64,000 nt of DNA from the NCBI GenBank assembly GCA_963823895.1, contig CAWGNG010000026.1, positions 512,063 through 576,062 of the forward strand, read 5' to 3'. This DNA is from G963675935 sp963823895 (GTDB lineage: Bacteria > Planctomycetota > Planctomycetia > Pirellulales > Thermoguttaceae). The translations under genes and the position numbers were made by a program. This document shows positions 19,190-28,372 of this stretch, piece by piece (position 1 is the stretch's first letter; every line of letters begins with the position of its first letter). The notes below the pieces were generated by a model, which had not been told where the DNA came from, did not search any database, and saw nothing but the letters and a program-made list of their open reading frames with translations.

Positions 19190-19920
19190 GCAGCAGGTGG
19201 TGATAGATAGTCGAAATATTCCCGTGCAAGCTCAACTTGCTCTGGTTCTACCCCGTAGATTGTCGCAGCACGGCTGGGGCTTCCTTCGGATATGGAAGCA
19301 TCCAACAAAGTCCGAGCAGTATAACCACACGACTCGAGAAACGGCTCGCCAAATCGGACCTGCGGATCCATCACGATGTATTCCGGGGCATCTTTGATGG
19401 TCGGAAACGCGAGATACTTCTTCGCCAACTTCGTAGTCTCATCGAAGACCAAACGATAGGCGTACGTGCGAACAACCTCGCCGATCATTTGGTTGTGGCA
19501 CTTCTTGCCGGTTAGCTGAAAGTATCTTCGTGCGCCTTCCTCATCCTCGCCGACGCAAAGCCAGATCACTTGCTTTCTCGGCTCGTCGGGAGGCCCAAAC
19601 AACCCGATGCGAGTGCTGTCCAGAGCGAAGGGGTACGGCGTGCCATATTCCTCCTTCGCCCGGATGTACGCCTCCCTGATTGTTTGGAGCGAGATGCCGG
19701 GATGTTCTTTTCTGATTCTTCGGATGGCGAGCGCTTGAACAAAATCCAGAAAGGTAACGTCTCTATCTTCGGGTGTTCCAATCTGAGGGGTGATTACGGG
19801 CGATCCTTGCCCATTCCCAAACATCCAGCGGTTCATTAACCTAGTCGTAACGCGCGCGTACAAAGCAGCCTCGGAAGGGCTATAGATGCCGATCCCCAGG
19901 AGGTCAGCCATTCTAATCAT
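19186..19920 (-). CDS. VapB45-like antitoxin (DNA-binding region plus DUF433-type domain)
   Basis: A 244-residue protein with GGAGGG seven bases before the ATG at 19920. The N-terminal half has a MerR/HTH-like start (YSPSEAALYARVTTRLMNRWM) and FLDFVQALAIRRIRKEHPGISLQTIREAY. The C-terminal part carries a DUF433-type helix-turn-helix (ASISEGSPSRAATIYGVEPEQVELAREYFDY). Length and order match the mycobacterial VapB45 antitoxin, also about 240 residues and paired with a PIN toxin. It would neutralise the downstream toxin and repress its own promoter. Confidence 0.7.
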   Translation of the reverse strand: MIRMADLLGIGIYSPSEAALYARVTTRLMNRWMFGNGQGSPVITPQIGTPEDRDVTFLDFVQALAIRRIRKEHPGISLQTIREAYIRAKEEYGTPYPFALDSTRIGLFGPPDEPRKQVIWLCVGEDEEGARRYFQLTGKKCHNQMIGEVVRTYAYRLVFDETTKLAKKYLAFPTIKDAPEYIVMDPQVRFGEPFLESCGYTARTLLDASISEGSPSRAATIYGVEPEQVELAREYFDYLSPPAA

Positions 19921-20114
19921 TGGGAATCCCTCCGAACCAGAAACGACCGAGATTCGAAATCTCTCCCCCCTCTTGCAGGCGAGGAACTGTGTGTCGGTGA
20001 CCTCTACCGCAGCATGGAGCCCGCCGCGGGCTTACGGCGCAAAAGCCTTATAATCTGCTGGAGGGGCTGTGTCAATACGGCCGGGATTCACGTTCTCTCC
20101 CTCTTTTGATTGTA

Positions 20115-20177
20115 TTGCCAAAGCGCTTTCTGGCAAGGTGTTTTCGCTATTGACTTCCGTTAAATTGCCAAATCGCT
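20115..20177. repeat. Direct/inverted TTGCCAAA motifs upstream of the toxin-antitoxin operon
   Basis: TGCCAAAGCGCTTTCTGGCA (20116-20135) is an imperfect palindrome. A half copy, TTGCCAAATCGCT, lies at about 20165-20177. Both sit in the 311-base, relatively AT-rich gap between the antitoxin start (19920) and the dus stop (20232). They could be operators for the antitoxin or the terminator region of dus. No gene is supported in 19921-20231. Confidence 0.4.
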
Positions 20178-20231
20178 GCGATTGCGGGTCGAACTCGTTA
20201 CAGTGTGAATCCACTCATTTTACTCCCGAGG

Positions 20232-21203
20232 TCAGCCGCCGAACTCCTTGGCCAGGCGGCGGAAATCGGCGAGATTCCGCACTTTCCGCGCGGCCGCGCG
20301 AAAGTCGCCGTAGTTGGGCAGAAACTTGGCGAAGTAGCCACTCGTTCGCGGCAGGCGGCGGAGCGCCAGCGCTGGGCCGTAGAAGCGAAACTCGTCCTCG
20401 ACCAGTCGCAGCATTGCGCAGATGCGCTGGCGAGGCGTCGGTTCGGGCGGTTTCGCTGCGCCGCACCAGAGCGAGCGGGCTTGCTCGAAGATCCAAGGGT
20501 TGCCCAAGCAGCCGCGGCCGATGGCGACGGCCTCTGCGCCGGTTTCGCGCAACAGGCGAACGGCGTCGGCCGCCGTGCGAATGCTCCCGCCGCCGAGGAC
20601 GGGAATCCGCACCGCCCGCTTTACTCGCGCGATGACGCTCCAGTCGGCATCGCCGGCATACCCTTGCGTCACGCTTCGGGCGTGAACGCTGACGGCCGCC
20701 GCCCCCGCCGTCTCGGCACGGCGGGAGATTTCGACGGCGGTTTCGCAGGCGTCATCGGGCCCGCTGCGGATTTTGAGGCTGACGGGAATCGACACGGCGC
20801 GAACGACGGCGGTGACGATTCTCGCGATCTGCGGCGGATCGGCGAGCAGGGCCCCACCCTCGCCGCGATCGAGCAGGCGTCGCACGGGGCAATCGAAGTT
20901 CAGATCGACCAGGTCGTAGCCGAGCGATTCGACGATCCGCGCGGCCTCGGCCATCACGGCCGGATCGACCCCGCTGATTTGGCCCGCCCGCGGGGCTTCG
21001 CCCGGCGAAGTCGAGAGCGTCCGCAGCACGCGCCGATCGCCGCGAACGACGTGCGCGGCATCGACCCGCTCGCTGCACGTGAGGCTGGCCCCGTGCCGCT
21101 TCATCAACATGCGGAAGGGCGCGTTGCTGTGTTCTTCCAGCGGCGCTTGCGTGAACGGATGTGCGATTCGCACCGAGCCGATTTGCATCGAATTGCGATT
21201 CAT
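20232..21203 (-). CDS. tRNA-dihydrouridine synthase (Dus family)
   Basis: A 323-residue FMN-dependent TIM-barrel enzyme reducing uridines in tRNA. The start at 21203 overlaps the upstream stop by ATGA; an alternative ATG is at 21188 (MQIGSVRI). Family landmarks: FTQAPLEEHSNAPFR near the N-terminus, GYDLVDLNFDCPVRRLLDRGEGG around the active-site cysteine, SLKIRSGPDD, VSVHARSVTQGYAGDADW, and IPVLGGGSIRTAADA with AVAIGRGCLGNPW for flavin phosphate. The usual N-x-G-C-P is here N-F-D-C-P. It is the last gene of a three-gene minus-strand operon with two glycosyltransferases. Confidence 0.88.
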   Translation of the reverse strand: MNRNSMQIGSVRIAHPFTQAPLEEHSNAPFRMLMKRHGASLTCSERVDAAHVVRGDRRVLRTLSTSPGEAPRAGQISGVDPAVMAEAARIVESLGYDLVDLNFDCPVRRLLDRGEGGALLADPPQIARIVTAVVRAVSIPVSLKIRSGPDDACETAVEISRRAETAGAAAVSVHARSVTQGYAGDADWSVIARVKRAVRIPVLGGGSIRTAADAVRLLRETGAEAVAIGRGCLGNPWIFEQARSLWCGAAKPPEPTPRQRICAMLRLVEDEFRFYGPALALRRLPRTSGYFAKFLPNYGDFRAAARKVRNLADFRRLAKEFGG

Positions 21204-22819
21204 TTCTGATCGAAGATTGCCCATTGACCGCCGCCGAGCGACTTGGCTTGATACATCGCGCGATCGGCGCGGTGCAGCAGATCATGGATCCGCCGGCAGT
21301 CGGCGAAACTCAACGCGACGCCGACGCTCGCCTTGACCGTCACGTCGCGGCCGTCGATCGCGGCTGGCGCTTGCAGCCGATCAAGGATCCGCCGCGTCAC
21401 AAGCTCCGCCTCGGCTTCGTTTCGCAGGTCGTCGAGGAAGATGGTGAACTCGTCGCCGCCGTACCGCGCCGCCATGTCGCCGGGCCGAATGCAGCCGGTC
21501 AGCCGCTGTGCAACCTCGCACAGGACGCGATCACCGGCCAAATGCCCGAGAATATCGTTGATCGTTTTGAAGCCGTCGAGGTCGATGAAGCAGACGGCGA
21601 AGCGGTAGTCGCGATGCCGCTGCGCCCGCCGCATCGCCCGATCCAGCCGTCGGGCAAACAGCCGCCGATCGGGCAGACCAGTCAAGGGATCGTGGCCGGG
21701 CAGGCCCAGCCCGACCGAATCGCAAAGCTGGGCCGAAAGCAGCGTTTCGTACTGCGCCAACACGTCGTCCCACTGAAACGTCTCGAAGAAGCGGCGGCGG
21801 CTCGCCTCGGCCATCGAGCCGAGCAGTTCCGGCGACGCCAGCATTTCGTCGAGCCGTGCCGCGCATTGTTCGGCGTCGGCGAAATACTTGGCCCCCTCGC
21901 CCGCCACCCAACGGTTGAAGCAATTGTCGTGCGCCAGCACCGGATTGCCCGCCCCAAGCGCCTCGACCAGCGACGGATTGGTGCCGCCGACGCGATGGCC
22001 GTGGATATACGCCAGGCAGTGCCCGCGCAACGCACGGAGCGTCGTCTTGTCGTAGATCGCCCCGAGGAACTGAACTTCATCGCTTGCGGCAGCTTGCACC
22101 GCGCGATGGTACGCCTTCGACTGGTCGTACTTTCCCAGTACTGCCAGCGCAAAACCGCGCGGCTTGCTGGAAAACGCCGTCACCACTTCGAGGATCGAAT
22201 TCTCGGGCTCGGCTCGCGCGATGAGCGTCAGAAAACGCCCGGGCGTGAGGCCGAGGGGCGCCAGCGGCGCCGGATCGGCATTTTCGATCAGCTCGGCCCC
22301 ATAAGGGATCATCGTAATCTTCGTTGCGCGGACCCGCGAGCTTAGCCGCCGCTTGATTTCGGGATGGTCGGCCACCAGTTGATTGCCGAGCCAGCAGGCA
22401 GCCCAGTCGTTCATCCAGAGCCACGCCTTGGCGGGCAGGCTCCACTTGGCCCGCGCCCATTCGATCCCGTCCATGTTGAAGACATTCGGGATGCCCTTCC
22501 ATCGCAGCAGAGCAGCGAAGATGGCCGTGTTGTAGCCCAGCGTCAGGCACAGTTCGTTCGAGCGGGCGGCGTGGCGAGTCGCCTTCCAATCGAAGGCGAT
22601 CGTTCCGGCAGGCCCCCGCGCCGCCACGGGAAAATGGACACGGCCGACGCCTTCCCACGTGTCCTCGAACATCGGGCCTTTGCCGTCCTCTTGGCAATAG
22701 ACGGTCACAGTCCAGCCGCGGCCGACCAGATAGAGCGAGAGCCGCTCGGCAAAGGTCTCGAATCCGCCGTGCGCCGCCGGCACGCCGCGAGTACCAAGGA
22801 TACGAAGTCGCTTGTCCAT
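21200..22819 (-). CDS. Glycosyltransferase (DUF1972/GT4 type) fused to a GGDEF domain
   Basis: A 539-residue protein. The frame is open to 22990, but the ATG at 22819, four bases after the upstream stop, starts the conserved MDKRLRILGTRGVPAAHGGFET. Residues 1 to about 375 form a GT-B glycosyltransferase of the DUF1972 group (VFNMDGIEWARAKW, SIPYGAELIE-type YGAE, GGTNPSLVEALGAGNPVLAHDN). After a short linker the GGDEF domain begins (GHDPLTGLPDRRLFARRL, about 390) with FAVCFIDLDGFKTIND, the active-site RYGGDEF near 450 and DRAMYQAKSLGGG at the end. No membrane segment or frame change separates the halves. This suggests glycan synthesis physically tied to cyclic-di-GMP production, or to GTP/c-di-GMP sensing. 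Confidence 0.85.
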   Translation of the reverse strand: MDKRLRILGTRGVPAAHGGFETFAERLSLYLVGRGWTVTVYCQEDGKGPMFEDTWEGVGRVHFPVAARGPAGTIAFDWKATRHAARSNELCLTLGYNTAIFAALLRWKGIPNVFNMDGIEWARAKWSLPAKAWLWMNDWAACWLGNQLVADHPEIKRRLSSRVRATKITMIPYGAELIENADPAPLAPLGLTPGRFLTLIARAEPENSILEVVTAFSSKPRGFALAVLGKYDQSKAYHRAVQAAASDEVQFLGAIYDKTTLRALRGHCLAYIHGHRVGGTNPSLVEALGAGNPVLAHDNCFNRWVAGEGAKYFADAEQCAARLDEMLASPELLGSMAEASRRRFFETFQWDDVLAQYETLLSAQLCDSVGLGLPGHDPLTGLPDRRLFARRLDRAMRRAQRHRDYRFAVCFIDLDGFKTINDILGHLAGDRVLCEVAQRLTGCIRPGDMAARYGGDEFTIFLDDLRNEAEAELVTRRILDRLQAPAAIDGRDVTVKASVGVALSFADCRRIHDLLHRADRAMYQAKSLGGGQWAIFDQK

Positions 22820-22823
22820 TCGG

Positions 22824-24045
22824 TCAATTCCTGACGCCCAGGCTCGAATAAAGGGCGAGCATCGCCTCCGCGTAGCCGGCGCGGGAGAAATGAGTCTCGA
22901 CGAACGAGCGCGCACTGCGTCCCATTTGCTCGATCCGTGCAGCCGGCTCGGCAGCAACTTGTCGCAACAGAGCGGCCAGTTCATCAGCATCGCCGCTCTC
23001 GAACGTCCAGCCCGTCTGGCTGTCGATCACGATCTCGGGAATGCCGCCGATCCGCGCCGATCACCGGCTTGCCGAGGGCAAAACTCTCCAACACGTTCAT
23101 CGGGGCGTTTTCGTACCATTCGGACGGCAAGACCACCGCACGCGCACCGCGAATCAGGCCGTGCAGTTCGCCGCCGGAGCGGTAGCCCAGGAATTCAACG
23201 TCGCCGCACAACTCCTGCTGAAGCGATTTGAGTTCGGCCTCCATCGGGCCCGTGCCGACAACTTTCAAGGCTGCCCCGGCCGCTTTCGCTGCACGAAGGA
23301 GCGTCGCCACCCCTTTTTCCGGCGACAGCCGCCCGCAATAGACGAAATACTTGCCCGGCTCGAAATTGGGCGCGAACCGCTCGGCATCCACGAAGTTGGG
23401 GATATAGACGAACGCATCCGCTGGCCATCCCCATTCGACAAACTTCTGCAAAAAGAAGCGGCTGGGCACCACGACCTTGCTCAATTTCCTGTAAGTTTTC
23501 AGCAGGCGATGCACGCCGGTCTCGACGGCCACAATCGCGCTGGCGGCCAGAGAATCCCGGATGCAGCGATGCCTGACGACGTTGAGGAAATTGCCCCCCT
23601 TGCAGCGCTCGCATATTCCGGTCTTGTTGAACATCTTGTACGCCGGACAGGCGAGCTTCAGATCGTGGGCGGTCATCACCACCGGAATGCCCGCCCCGGC
23701 GAGGACCGGGATGATCGCCGGCGAAAGATGGTGATAGACGCAGTGCAGGTGGGCCACATCGGCGGGAAACTCGGCGAGCAGTCGGCGGAGCTTCCGGCGG
23801 GCCTCGAACGAGTAGACGACTTTGGTCGCCATCGCCGCCTTGGCCGGCAGAGAATAGGCGTGGCCGAACTCGATCTCGTCGACGAAAAACCTGGACCAGG
23901 GCGTCTCCAGGTTCTTCGGGTGCTTCATCGAGAAGAACCCGTTCTCCCAACCGAGGTCTTCCATCAGCGCAGCATGAGCGAGGTAGACGACGTCCGAGCC
24001 GCCGCGGCGATAGTGGTAGTTGTTGATGCTCAGAATCTTAGGCAT
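22824..24045 (-). CDS. Glycosyltransferase family 4, with one frame break
   Basis: GT-B glycosyltransferase for cell-surface polysaccharide. It starts MPKILSINNYHYRRGGSDVV, with VAHLHCVYHHLSP, TAHDLKLACPAYKM and a four-cysteine insert (CPAYKMFNKTGICERCKGG, then RHRC). The donor-binding half has FVYCGRLSPEKGVATLL and VLPSEWYENAPMNVLESFALGKPVIGA. The frame breaks at about 23040-23062 (one extra base or two missing); the expected IGGIPEIV continuation and the C-terminal helices lie in another frame ending at 22824 (SQTGWTFESGDADELAALL). The joined length is about 407 residues, normal for the family. Likely a sequence error. It heads the operon with the GT-GGDEF fusion and dus. Confidence 0.82.
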
Positions 24046-24348
24046 GGGACTGCCAAATTGTTATGAGAGGCGTCACGGCTGGCATTCATTCAGTAGGTCC
24101 ATACAAAAACGTACCACAGGCTGCAAGCCGAGCAGGGGTCGTATCATCGGCAGCCTCGGCATAATGTGCAATTCTGGCGGCAACGCCCCCGACAGACAAG
24201 GGGAACAAGGCGGAGGTTGACGAAACCAGCGGTTGTCCCTCGGTTGCAGGGACGCCTGCGCTTGCGGAAACGGTCCCAACGGGCCGTGGGCAATGGGTCG
24301 GATAGATGGTATACTGGGCGTTGTTTCCGAGCGGGAATGGAGAAACGC

Positions 24349-26811
24349 ATGGCGCGGCTGATCTGCATCGCGTTGCTACTGACGCTGGCGGCGTTTCTGC
24401 CCGGCTGCGGCGGCTGTCGCAGTACGCCCCCCAAGACGCCCGAGGAGCTCGAAAAGGAGGAACTCGCAAGGAAGAAGGAGGAAGAAGAACGAGCCAAGCC
24501 CGACTTCGATCCGAATTGCCACATCGTCTCGCGCCCGCCGCTCGGCCGGCCGACCCTCGGATGTTTCGCCAAGCCGGGCCATTGGGCCTGCGTGACGCTG
24601 GAAGACGCCAAGACCAACCACTTCGATTTCGTCGGCGAGTTGGAACTGACCGCGACCGATGGCTACGGCAACCCGCTGCCGATCCCCGACACGCCCTTCG
24701 ACCTGGCTGTCTGCCGCGACATGGCGTTGCCGAAGAAGCAGACCAAATCGCTCGAATCGGTGGTGTTCATTCCTCCGGGCGCCAGGACCGCCTCGACTGC
24801 GTACAGTTTCAACGCCGGCCAGGGGGGCCGCCACGTCGTCGAGTTTGGGCCCGAGCGGCTGAGCCCGCTGATGCCGTCGTGGCAGTATCATCTCGTCGTC
24901 CTGGCGCGAACGCCGGAAGCGTACAAATACGTTGAGAAGCTCGATTCGATCCGTTCCGATTCAATCGGCCCGCCGGACAGCTTGAGAAGCGTCACCCCGC
25001 CCTACTATCGCGTGGCGATGCTCGGAACCGATCGGCGGTCCGCGCTTCCGTCGCACGCCAACCAGTGGACCAGCATTGCATGCGTCTTGTGGGACGATGC
25101 GGCGCCGACGGCGTTGGATGCGGCGCAGCAGCGGGCGATGCTTGACTGGCTGCACTGGGGCGGGCAGTTGATTCTCAGCGGCCCCGACACGCTCGACACG
25201 CTTCGCGACAGTTTTTTGGCCCCTTATCTGCCTGCGCTGTCGGCGGGCGTCCGCAAGTTGGGCCCGGCCGAGCTTCGAGAGTTGAACGCCTTTTCGGGCA
25301 AAGCGAATGGGCCACTTCGACCGGCGCGGCCGTGGAGCGGAGTTCGTTTGCAAAAGCAGCCGCAGGCCGAGTTCGTCCCGGGTAGCGGCGAACTGCTGGC
25401 CGAGCGCCGCGTGGGGCGCGGGCGGGTCGTGGTCTCCGCCTTCCGCTTGTCGGAACGGGAGTTTATCGACTGGCCGGGACGCGACGAGGTTTTCAGCGCG
25501 ATGCTGCTCCACCATCCGCCGCGGAGGTGCTTCGTTGGCGGCGACGGCGAGCCGCTGCTGCAATGGGCCGACGGCGTTGACCGCTTCGACGCCGGGCGGA
25601 TCACGGGCTTGCGGTTTTTCGCCCGCGACGCCGGCGTCCCCTTCGCCACCTACGGCGCCGATCGAGCCGATACGCCCGGGCAGGACGCGCCCTATCCGTT
25701 CGCGGGGCAGAGCGGTGTTTTGACTGGCGATGATGCGGTTCCCGCGCCCGGTGTGGCGGCCTGGAACGATTTCAACGACGTGGCCAAGGCAGCCCGCAAA
25801 ACGCTGGTTAATGCCGCCCGCATCGAAATCCCCAATCGCGCGTTTGTGATCTGGGTCATGGCGGTCTATCTTATCGTGCTGGTGCCGGTCAACTGGATGC
25901 TGTTTCGCGGGCTGGGGCGGGTCGAATGGGCCTGGGTCGCCGCGCCGCTGATCGCCATCGTCTGCACCGGCACGGTCATTCGTTTGGCCCAGCTCGACAT
26001 CGGTTTTGCCCGGCTGCAAACCGAAGTGGCGGTAGCGGAGATACAGGGCGACTATCCCCGCGCGCACGTCGCCCGTTACAACGCCCTCTATACTTCGCTG
26101 ACCACGTACTACAATCTCCAATCCGACGATGCCGGCGCGGCGATCTTGCCGTTTCCGACCCGCGACCTAGTGCTTATCAGCTTGTCCGCCCCCCCGCAGA
26201 CCTCGAAACTCACCTGCCGCCGCGGCGACCAGGTGACCCTCTCGGGCTTTCCCGTCAATTCCAACTCGACCGGCCTGGTCCACAGCGAGGAGCTGCTCGA
26301 CCTCGGCGGCGGCATTTCGTTGGTCAAAGACGGCGACCGCGCTTGGAAGCTAATCAACCGATCCAAGTTGAATTTGCACGGCGTGGGCCTGTTGCGGAAG
26401 ACCCCTTTCGGCGCCGAAGAGGCCTGGCTCGGCGACGTTCCCGCCCGAGGGACGGGCACTTCAGTGCCCGTTGAATCCCCCGCCGAAGTCCCCGTCCACT
26501 GGAACGCACTCGATACGGCCGATCCTGCCAAACCGTTATGGGCCGCCGAGCGCGAGCAGTCGCCCCTGAGCGCGTCGAAAGCCGCGTCGGGGTCGCTGAG
26601 CCTTCGCAAGTTGTTGATCCTTGCCCAGGACCCTTTGGGCCTCGACGCCGGCGAAGTCCGCCTGATCGGCTGGTCGACCGACGATCTGCCGGGCTTGCAG
26701 ATCAAGCCGGCGGCGCCGCAGGTCCGCCGCGGCATCGTGGTCATCGCCCACCTCAGCTATGGCCTCGGCGACCCGCCGAAACCCGACGCGAATTCCAGGA
26801 ATCATCAATGA
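24349..26811 (+). CDS. Large lipoprotein with two C-proximal membrane segments, ABC-transporter partner
   Basis: An 820-residue protein; ATG 24349 is chosen because GGAG lies six bases upstream. The signal peptide ends in a lipobox (AAFLPGC, then GGC), followed by a charged KEEE coiled stretch. The middle has an alpha/beta module (AMLDWLHWGGQLILSGPDTLDTL) like the glutamine-amidotransferase-like fold in ABC-linked proteins. Membrane segments lie at about 497-520 and 530-548. It overlaps the ATPase gene by ATGA, so it belongs to an ABC export or gliding-type complex. Residues about 701-708 are coded by a palindrome. Upstream, 24046-24348 holds no gene; TATACT at 24310 could be its -10 box. Confidence 0.7.
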   Translation: MARLICIALLLTLAAFLPGCGGCRSTPPKTPEELEKEELARKKEEEERAKPDFDPNCHIVSRPPLGRPTLGCFAKPGHWACVTLEDAKTNHFDFVGELELTATDGYGNPLPIPDTPFDLAVCRDMALPKKQTKSLESVVFIPPGARTASTAYSFNAGQGGRHVVEFGPERLSPLMPSWQYHLVVLARTPEAYKYVEKLDSIRSDSIGPPDSLRSVTPPYYRVAMLGTDRRSALPSHANQWTSIACVLWDDAAPTALDAAQQRAMLDWLHWGGQLILSGPDTLDTLRDSFLAPYLPALSAGVRKLGPAELRELNAFSGKANGPLRPARPWSGVRLQKQPQAEFVPGSGELLAERRVGRGRVVVSAFRLSEREFIDWPGRDEVFSAMLLHHPPRRCFVGGDGEPLLQWADGVDRFDAGRITGLRFFARDAGVPFATYGADRADTPGQDAPYPFAGQSGVLTGDDAVPAPGVAAWNDFNDVAKAARKTLVNAARIEIPNRAFVIWVMAVYLIVLVPVNWMLFRGLGRVEWAWVAAPLIAIVCTGTVIRLAQLDIGFARLQTEVAVAEIQGDYPRAHVARYNALYTSLTTYYNLQSDDAGAAILPFPTRDLVLISLSAPPQTSKLTCRRGDQVTLSGFPVNSNSTGLVHSEELLDLGGGISLVKDGDRAWKLINRSKLNLHGVGLLRKTPFGAEEAWLGDVPARGTGTSVPVESPAEVPVHWNALDTADPAKPLWAAEREQSPLSASKAASGSLSLRKLLILAQDPLGLDAGEVRLIGWSTDDLPGLQIKPAAPQVRRGIVVIAHLSYGLGDPPKPDANSRNHQ
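26451..26472. repeat. Palindrome ACGGGCACT-TC-AGTGCCCGT inside the lipoprotein gene
   Basis: A near-perfect ten-base-arm palindrome read in frame as RGTGTSVPVES between two conserved-looking stretches of the lipoprotein, in a loop rich in Pro and Thr. Confidence 0.7.
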
Positions 26812-27734
26812 TCGAACTGCTGAATTTTACGAAACGTTACGGCGATTTGCTGGCCGTCGATGGTCTGTCGTTGAAGATCGAGCCCGGTGAGATGTTCGGC
26901 TTCATCGGGCCCAACGGGGCGGGCAAGAGCACGACGATCCGTTTTCTGGCCACGCTGCTGAAAGCCACCGGCGGCGAGGGGATCGTCAACGGGCATCGGG
27001 TGAGCAAAGACCCGTTGGGCGTGCGCCGCAGCGTCGGCTACATGCCCGACAACTTCGGCGTCTACGACGGCATGAAGGTCTGGGAGTTCTTGGACTTCTT
27101 CGCCGTGGCCTATCAGATTCCCCGCGGCCGACGGCGGCAGGTCGTCGCCGACGTGCTCGATCTGCTCGATCTCGGCGGCAAGCGCGAGGCGTTCGTCAAC
27201 AGCCTTTCCCGCGGCATGAAGCAGCGGCTCTGCCTGGCCAAGACGCTCGTACACGACCCGCCGGTGCTGATCCTCGACGAACCGGCCAGCGGACTGGACC
27301 CGCGGGCGCGGGTCGAAGTCAAGGCGCTCTTGAAGGAACTGCGGCGGATGGGCAAGACGATCCTCATATCCAGCCACATCCTCACCGAATTGGCCGACTG
27401 CTGCACCTCGATCGGCATCATCGAGCGCGGCAAGCTCTTGATGCTCGGCCCGATCGACGAAGTGTATCGCCGCATCCAGCGAAACCGCATCGTGCGGATC
27501 AAGTTCTTGGACAATATGGAGGCCGGCGTGTCGATCCTCCGCAGCCAGCCCGAGACCCGCGACGTGCAGATCGAGAACAACCACGTGACCGTCGAGCTTG
27601 CCGCCGACGATCAGCAGGCCGCCGCGATCCTGGAACGATTGTTGGCCGGCGGCGTCCGCGTCAGTTCCTTCGCCGAGAAAGAGCCGACGCTGGAGGACGT
27701 GTTTATGATGGTAACGAAGGGAGCCGTGGCATAG
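26808..27734 (+). CDS. ABC transporter ATP-binding protein
   Basis: A 308-residue ATPase whose ATG overlaps the lipoprotein stop (26808-26811). Walker A is GPNGAGKST, the Q-loop region is YMPDNFGVYDGMKVWE, the signature is a variant LSRGMKQRLCLAK, and Walker B is VLILDEPASGLDP, with a switch histidine in LISSHILTEL. It belongs to the ABC-2 type (DrrA/CcmA-like) exporters. The C-terminal 80 residues are the regulatory extension of that group. The matching permease is 1.25 kb downstream, after three inserted genes. Confidence 0.92.
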   Translation: MIELLNFTKRYGDLLAVDGLSLKIEPGEMFGFIGPNGAGKSTTIRFLATLLKATGGEGIVNGHRVSKDPLGVRRSVGYMPDNFGVYDGMKVWEFLDFFAVAYQIPRGRRRQVVADVLDLLDLGGKREAFVNSLSRGMKQRLCLAKTLVHDPPVLILDEPASGLDPRARVEVKALLKELRRMGKTILISSHILTELADCCTSIGIIERGKLLMLGPIDEVYRRIQRNRIVRIKFLDNMEAGVSILRSQPETRDVQIENNHVTVELAADDQQAAAILERLLAGGVRVSSFAEKEPTLEDVFMMVTKGAVA

Positions 27735-27735
27735 G

Positions 27736-28341
27736 GTGTTGCAGAAAGAATGGCATTACGTCGTCGCTCAGGAAGATCTCTATGAAAGGTGGGACGCATG
27801 TTCTGTTTATGATGAGGATGGCATCCGAACGGTCTTTCAACGGAACCTGGAGTCAGCCAAGTCTAACCTTGCCGAGCTAGAAGTCTTCTGCGGCCGCAAA
27901 GCCGACTTTGGGGGGCTAAGCGGGTGGGTCTTCGAGCAAACGATCCAATACTGCCTTCAGAAGGAACTCGATGCGCGGGGGCTAAGCCACGACATGAAGG
28001 AGCAGCAGCCACTTGACGGGAGGGCGAAGGTGGACCTTCTGATCGGTGGCAGATTGGCGATTGAGATCAAGTCCCGCGGGCTCTTCGGCAGGACCGACAT
28101 AGAACGATACCGCCGTTACAGCGAGGCGGCAAAGCAACACGGGCTTGTGTATCTCTTTCTTACCGCCTCGGAATCATACCAGCCATATCGAGATGGCATC
28201 GCTGACGCCGTTGGCAGAGAGGGCGTGTTCTTTCTTGATGTGGTGGGAAGTTGGGACCGATTCTTGATGCGGATCGTGAATGAATTATGTCCAGATGAAC
28301 GTCGACTCATGGACCCCAAGTCGTGTTCCCATCCGCTCTGA
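27736..28341 (+). CDS. PD-(D/E)XK nuclease-like protein
   Basis: A 201-residue protein reading from GTG 27736, one base after the ATPase stop; no good ribosome site, so the exact start is uncertain. The core VDLLIGGRLAIEIKSRG has the D-x(n)-E-x-K pattern of restriction-endonuclease-fold enzymes, preceded by a helix with a conserved-type glutamate (GWVFEQTIQYCLQKELD) and followed by helices and strands (GLVYLFLTASESY). Function is unknown; it might be a defence nuclease or a DNA-repair accessory. Lower GC than its ABC neighbours suggests acquisition. Confidence 0.55.
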   Translation: MLQKEWHYVVAQEDLYERWDACSVYDEDGIRTVFQRNLESAKSNLAELEVFCGRKADFGGLSGWVFEQTIQYCLQKELDARGLSHDMKEQQPLDGRAKVDLLIGGRLAIEIKSRGLFGRTDIERYRRYSEAAKQHGLVYLFLTASESYQPYRDGIADAVGREGVFFLDVVGSWDRFLMRIVNELCPDERRLMDPKSCSHPL

Positions 28342-28372
28342 ATCCGTTCTCAATGTAGACCTGGAACCTGTG

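Noticed and set aside
20032..20214. A 60-codon minus-strand frame upstream of the antitoxin.
   Set aside because: No ribosome site, no family pattern, and it overlaps the putative operator palindrome.
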